Positions 7,601 through 10,086 of a DNA stretch of 10,086 nucleotides are shown here, piece after piece. Every line of letters starts with the position of its first letter. Positions within the stretch are counted from its first letter, which is position 1. The notes under the pieces are model-generated. The model saw only the letters and a list, made by a program, of their open reading frames with translations. It was not told the DNA's origin and did not search any database. The translations under genes were made by a program, and so were the position numbers. This DNA is from an uncultured Bacteroides sp. (lineage in GTDB: Bacteria; Bacteroidota; Bacteroidia; Bacteroidales; UBA11471), in assembly GCA_905210875.1 (NCBI GenBank), contig CAJLYN010000068.1, positions 1-10,086 on the forward strand, read 5' to 3'.

Positions 7601-8029
7601 GGAGAACCGACCTTCGGTGTCGGTGAGCGTTGCGCTGTTTTTCCCTTTGTTGCCGCAGTGGACGACGACACCCGACACCGGCTCTCCGTTTTCGTCGAGT
7701 ACCAGACCATAGATGCGATTGGCCGTTCGGTCGGCTTTGGTTACCACGAGGGTATTGTCGACAATACGGTATGAGAGTGTGTTGTCGACCTCACGCAGCA
7801 GGGTCAGTGGGTCGGTATAGTGGGTCGATACCGAGACTCTCTTTTCGGTGTCGATTGTCGGGTCGACATAGAGATAGAGCCGCTCGTTTTTCTGTATCGT
7901 GTGCAGCAGTTCTTTCATCGGCCTGTTTTGCAGATGCACCGATGTCTTTTTCTGGGCACAAGCTTTTTCTGTCGGGAAGATTAGCCCCGACAGGAGTATC
8001 AGCAGGATATACAGGGTGCGCGTTTTCAT
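4685..8029 (-). CDS. SusC/RagA-family TonB-dependent outer-membrane transporter with STN domain
   Basis: A complete 1114-residue protein. A signal peptide (1-25, cleavage after 'ACA') is followed by an STN (secretin/TonB N-terminal) domain at about 30-98, a carboxypeptidase-regulatory-like beta domain at about 106-178, the TonB-box-like segment 'ELDDVIITGY' (183-192), and a plug at about 195-327 that ends in the SusC signature 'VTILKDASASAIYGSRAANG' (299-318). The rest is the beta barrel, ending 'INFSAYINF' with the terminal aromatic favoured by the outer-membrane assembly machinery. It imports ligands captured by its SusD partner, powered by TonB-ExbBD. An STN domain usually contacts a FecR-type anti-sigma factor, so this transporter may also signal; no sigma or anti-sigma gene is in view. 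Its ATG directly follows the susD1 stop (TAAATG), and susD2 follows 4 bases after its own stop. Confidence 0.96.
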   Translation of the reverse strand: MKTRTLYILLILLSGLIFPTEKACAQKKTSVHLQNRPMKELLHTIQKNERLYLYVDPTIDTEKRVSVSTHYTDPLTLLREVDNTLSYRIVDNTLVVTKADRTANRIYGLVLDENGEPVSGVVVHCGNKGKNSATLTDTEGRFSLIPGSDGNTLAISFIGYKKQELPIGTERFFCIRLESDVNELDDVIITGYAPKAKNSFTGTAVQVKGEELRTINNTSFFDALKVFDPSFKVVDSRELFGSDPNFVPSQIEIRGQNSFPDISESNLRTETSLPVFILDGFEVDVEKVYDLDMNRIQSVTILKDASASAIYGSRAANGVIVIETRSPEAGKLQINYSLTAGLQVPDLSSYNLMNAAEALEFQKAAGVFDAITEGEDPGTRLNSYNLIKQEIMSGTDTYWLSKPLRVGFQHKHSLLIDGSVKDEEKGQDGNMRYSVNLAYGQNNGVMKGSDRTTYEAGTKLLYNSKKLYVTNDLQFSMVGSSESPYGDFSSYTQALPYHREKDAEGNYYRTLSLANVAPEGMSLAILAQQESPVYEAKYLNSFTDQESYNLTNNTSVNWEVFSDLRIRANFSVSYDFSRTDAYISPQSFSYINSDDNSSTTPSTLYSRGKYTLSNNSSLSYKGNVVASYTHSFGDHDIQAIWGGEVSQDDYNSDGYSLTGFLGDALNYLSYGVQYELYGRPSGSESMVRAAGTFANFNYSFRNRYLVDLTGRIDGSSIYGKNQQTAPYWSAGFRWNAHNESFLKGNDNLQKLALRLNIGTTGNQNFTKSQATSLYTFLTANYGGYFGAIISTLGNPDLKGQITYNRNIGAEGTLFGNKFNFDVNYYYNTTQGNLTDITIAPSIGFSSYKTNMGDLTNQGIEFNFSYTPLRTRDLTLNFTLNGAHNDNRITRISDTLRKYNEQISKEAEEGTANVFLFQEGESMNTIYAVRSLGIDPGTGKEIFLTKEGEKTFTWSADDQVPVGVDEPILEGYIGSNFRYKGWEIGATFNYSFGADRYNYTLHDKIENVDYMVNNDRRALTERWKQPGDVARYKAINDNSVTQSTSRFVQRERLLSLTSLRVSYTLPASVLRGRNLSMLKFSVTGNEIFYCSTIKQERGLNYPYARSINFSAYINF

Positions 8030-9508
8030 TTATTGCAGGTTTACCGAGAGGGTTCCGGCCGGAATGGGCCATGTATATTGTTCGTTGGAGATGTCGATGC
8101 TGTCGCCCGAGTAGGAGGCGATGCGACTGTCGCCCATGCGTTTGTGGAAGAAGAAGCGCTGGCCTTCGCCCCAGAATTCGCGCTGGTATTCGTCGCGAAT
8201 GGCGGTGGCTACTGTCTCGACCGAAAGTTTTCCTTCGGTTTTCAACTGTTCGACGATAGTGCTTCTTTTCGATGTTTGCAACTCGATGAGCCATTCGGCT
8301 GCCTCGTCGGGTCGGTTGTCGTGGTTAAGGGCTTCGGCGGCAATGAGAGCCACTTCGCCCAGCTTGATGACGGGAATACGTGCCGGCAGATCCGACTCGC
8401 CGCCGCTGGCATTGTAGATGTATCCCGAGAGCAGGGTGCTGGCTCCGAACTTGTGTTGCAGCGTGTAGCTGCCGTCGTCCTGCCGGGTAAACCATTCGCG
8501 GAAACGGGTGTCGTTGACATCGGGAAAGACCGCGGCCAGGTCGCTGCGCACCCGTATCTTGCGGGTGGCAAACATCGTGTCGGAGAGGGCCGTGAAACCG
8601 TCGGGCATCGATGATATGCCCCAGATATGCTCGCGCGAGAAACAGAAGTCGCTGTTGTATTTACCCGGCGATACGTAGTAGAAGAGTTGCGACGATGCCT
8701 CTACGTTTTGCAGGTGAGTAAATGTCTCCTGTGCCCGTTCGAGTGCCATTTCATAGTTGCCCATGTAGAGATAGACGCGGGCTTGCAGGGCCGTGACGGC
8801 ATAGTAGTTGGCGAAGAATGTCCGCAAGCGGTTGTCGATTTGTCCGGGCGAAGTGCTGGTATAGTCCCAGCCCGTCAAGATGGGGTCATACTCTTTGAGC
8901 AGTGTGGCGGCCTGCGCGAGGTCGTCGAGAATGTGTCCCAGCAGTTGCGACGAACTTTGCGGTGCACTCGGCTCGGTGTCGAACTGTGTCATGTAGGGAA
9001 GTCCTACAAAGTCGGGCTCTTGCGTTACCGAGGGGTGGAAGAGGCGCAGCAGGTCGAAGTGCAAGGCTCCCCGCAGGGCATAGAGTTCGCCGGTGATGAT
9101 TTCCTTCTGTCCGGCGTTGTAGAAGTAGACATCGGTATGTGTGATTTCGTCGAGGACCTTATTGCACGAGGCGATGGCCCGGTACATCTTCTGCATGACG
9201 GTGGCGATGCGGGCGCTGTTCTCGGGAGTGTCGTAGCGGAACTGGCTCAAATCACTGCTCGGGGTGTTGTAGGGAGCGAGGTCCTGACTCATGAATTCGA
9301 GCATGGAGAGCGTGAGGTTGCCGCCGTAGAGGTCGGTGCTGCGCAGTTGGGTATAGACGTCGACGAGTGCATTGTAGAAGGCATTCTCGTCGCCGAAGAA
9401 TTTCTTGTCGGGAATGTTCTCGTTGTCGGGTACGACGTCGAACCAGTCGGAGCAGGCCAACAACGGAAGTAGCAACAGTACGCGTATATATCGTTTCATG
9501 ACTTTCAT
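8030..9508 (-). CDS. SusD/RagB-family nutrient-binding outer-membrane lipoprotein (first copy)
   Basis: 492 residues from the ATG at 9508, two bases after the susC1 stop. A second ATG at 9499 would drop three residues and is equally possible. A longer frame reading upstream to 9772 only overlaps susC1 in another frame and would hide the signal peptide, so I reject it. The lipobox 'PLLAC' gives C19. Family landmarks: 'LRSTDLYGGNL' (55-65), 'GELYALRGALHFDLLRLF' (140-157), 'FFANYYAVTALQARVYLYMG' (231-250), 'RIPVIKLGEVALIAAEALNH' (377-396), 'REFWGEGQRFFFHKR' (443-457) and 'EQYTWPIPAGTLSVN' near the end. It presumably caps the transporter encoded just upstream. It is clearly a diverged paralogue of susD2. 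The substrate is unknown. Confidence 0.95.
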   Translation of the reverse strand: MKVMKRYIRVLLLLPLLACSDWFDVVPDNENIPDKKFFGDENAFYNALVDVYTQLRSTDLYGGNLTLSMLEFMSQDLAPYNTPSSDLSQFRYDTPENSARIATVMQKMYRAIASCNKVLDEITHTDVYFYNAGQKEIITGELYALRGALHFDLLRLFHPSVTQEPDFVGLPYMTQFDTEPSAPQSSSQLLGHILDDLAQAATLLKEYDPILTGWDYTSTSPGQIDNRLRTFFANYYAVTALQARVYLYMGNYEMALERAQETFTHLQNVEASSQLFYYVSPGKYNSDFCFSREHIWGISSMPDGFTALSDTMFATRKIRVRSDLAAVFPDVNDTRFREWFTRQDDGSYTLQHKFGASTLLSGYIYNASGGESDLPARIPVIKLGEVALIAAEALNHDNRPDEAAEWLIELQTSKRSTIVEQLKTEGKLSVETVATAIRDEYQREFWGEGQRFFFHKRMGDSRIASYSGDSIDISNEQYTWPIPAGTLSVNLQ

Positions 9509-9510
9509 AA

Positions 9511-10086
9511 TCAGAGTTGTAGACGCAGCGCCAGCGTGAAGGTGCGGGCGCAGGGATAGTAGTAGCCGATGTTGCCGTGGGCCGAGGTGTAGCGCACGAG
9601 GTTCTCGCCCGAGGCGATGATGGTGAGTCCCACCACGTTCCACAGCGGGAGTGTGTATCCCACCTGCACGTTGCGCAGGGTGAAGCGGTTGTCGCTTACA
9701 TAGGGGTTGGCCCGGTTGGCATCGTAGGCTTTTGCTCCAGCCGAGAAGGTGGTAACGAGGTTGAACTGCCACTTTTCATAGGTGGCCGACAGCCCCCAGT
9801 TACCTTGTACCGTAGGGGTGGCCGGGCCTTTCGCAACGAGTTGGCCGGTAGCGGGGTCGGTGCTGTACAACTCGGTAAAGGAGTATCCCGGCAGCAGGAT
9901 TCCGGTGGTGGCGGTTTCCGTTGTTTCGGCGTTGCGCATCGCGGCTTCGTTGTGGAGCGAGGCGAAGTAGGCCGGCACCTCTTCGATGCGGTTGCGGTTA
10001 TAGGCTACCGAGGCAAAGGTGAGCAGCGAAAGCTCTTTCCGTCTCGGCAGCAGGTCTATGGTGAGTGACCCCTCGACGCCCCGGTT
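9511..10086 (-). CDS. SusC/RagA-family TonB-dependent transporter, C-terminal part only (window edge)
   Basis: The frame is open from the right edge to a TGA at 9513-9511, giving the last 191 residues of a SusC-like barrel. Alternating hydrophobic strands such as 'KELSLLTFASVAYNRNRIEE', 'WGLSATYEKWQFNLVTTFSA' and 'RNVQVGYTLPLWNVVGLTII' precede a terminal 'YYYPCARTFTLALRLQL'. The 'YP-x-AR' segment near the end also occurs in susC2 ('YPYARSINF'), supporting the family. The last residue is Leu rather than the usual Phe. The signal peptide, plug and most of the barrel are off the window. It heads the visible operon, with susD1 beginning two bases after its stop. A GTG at 9978 is an internal codon, not a start. 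Confidence 0.9.
   Translation of the reverse strand, partial: NRGVEGSLTIDLLPRRKELSLLTFASVAYNRNRIEEVPAYFASLHNEAAMRNAETTETATTGILLPGYSFTELYSTDPATGQLVAKGPATPTVQGNWGLSATYEKWQFNLVTTFSAGAKAYDANRANPYVSDNRFTLRNVQVGYTLPLWNVVGLTIIASGENLVRYTSAHGNIGYYYPCARTFTLALRLQL

Noticed and set aside
9509..9772. Upstream extension of the susD1 frame to 9772
   Set aside because: It overlaps the end of susC1 in another frame, is rich in Arg, His and Pro, and would bury the lipoprotein signal peptide that begins at 9508.
1..10086. CRISPR array, tRNA/rRNA gene, riboswitch or a new defence system
   Set aside because: No regularly spaced repeats or RNA-gene signatures were seen, and nearly every base is covered by a gene of a recognised family. 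The VapE/CHC2 genes are better explained as element replication functions than as a defence module.

Overview
The window joins two unlike pieces of gut-bacterial DNA. All the genes I support lie on the minus strand, so transcription runs from high to low coordinates. Positions of about 2500 to 10086 are typical of a Bacteroidales chromosome: tandem SusC/SusD outer-membrane nutrient-uptake genes plus a DUF4843-type lipoprotein. Positions 1 to about 2500 look like part of a Firmicutes (Clostridia-type) mobilisable or integrative element: the C-terminal part of a MobA/MobL-type relaxase, a CHC2 zinc-finger protein and a VapE-family ATPase. These carry strong Shine-Dalgarno sites and TTG starts.

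Bacteroidales part, in transcription order: the last 191 residues of a first SusC-like transporter (susC1, to 9511), its SusD-like lipoprotein (susD1, 9508-8030), a second complete SusC-like transporter with an N-terminal STN domain (susC2, 8029-4685), a second SusD-like lipoprotein (susD2, 4680-3223), and a small DUF4843-type lipoprotein (3202 to about 2500). The gaps are 2, 0, 4 and 20 bases, so this reads as one polycistronic operon building two SusCD import complexes with an accessory surface lipoprotein. No glycosidase, protease, sigma factor or anti-sigma gene is in view, so the substrate cannot be named.

Firmicutes part: the relaxase fragment ends at 1807, its stop codon lying inside a terminator-like hairpin. 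The CHC2 protein (1750-1193) follows, overlapping by 8 bases the VapE-family protein (1200 to beyond base 1). This is the mobilisation and replication block of a conjugative or mobilisable element.

At the join (roughly 2495-2515) the relaxase has lost its N-terminal catalytic domain and the DUF4843 frame runs out of frame into the relaxase gene. I see no integrase, transposase, insertion sequence, terminal repeat or attachment-site duplication there. A misassembled metagenomic contig is the simplest explanation; a real illegitimate recombination is the alternative. I did not find a convincing new biological system. There is no gene-free stretch over 300 bases.
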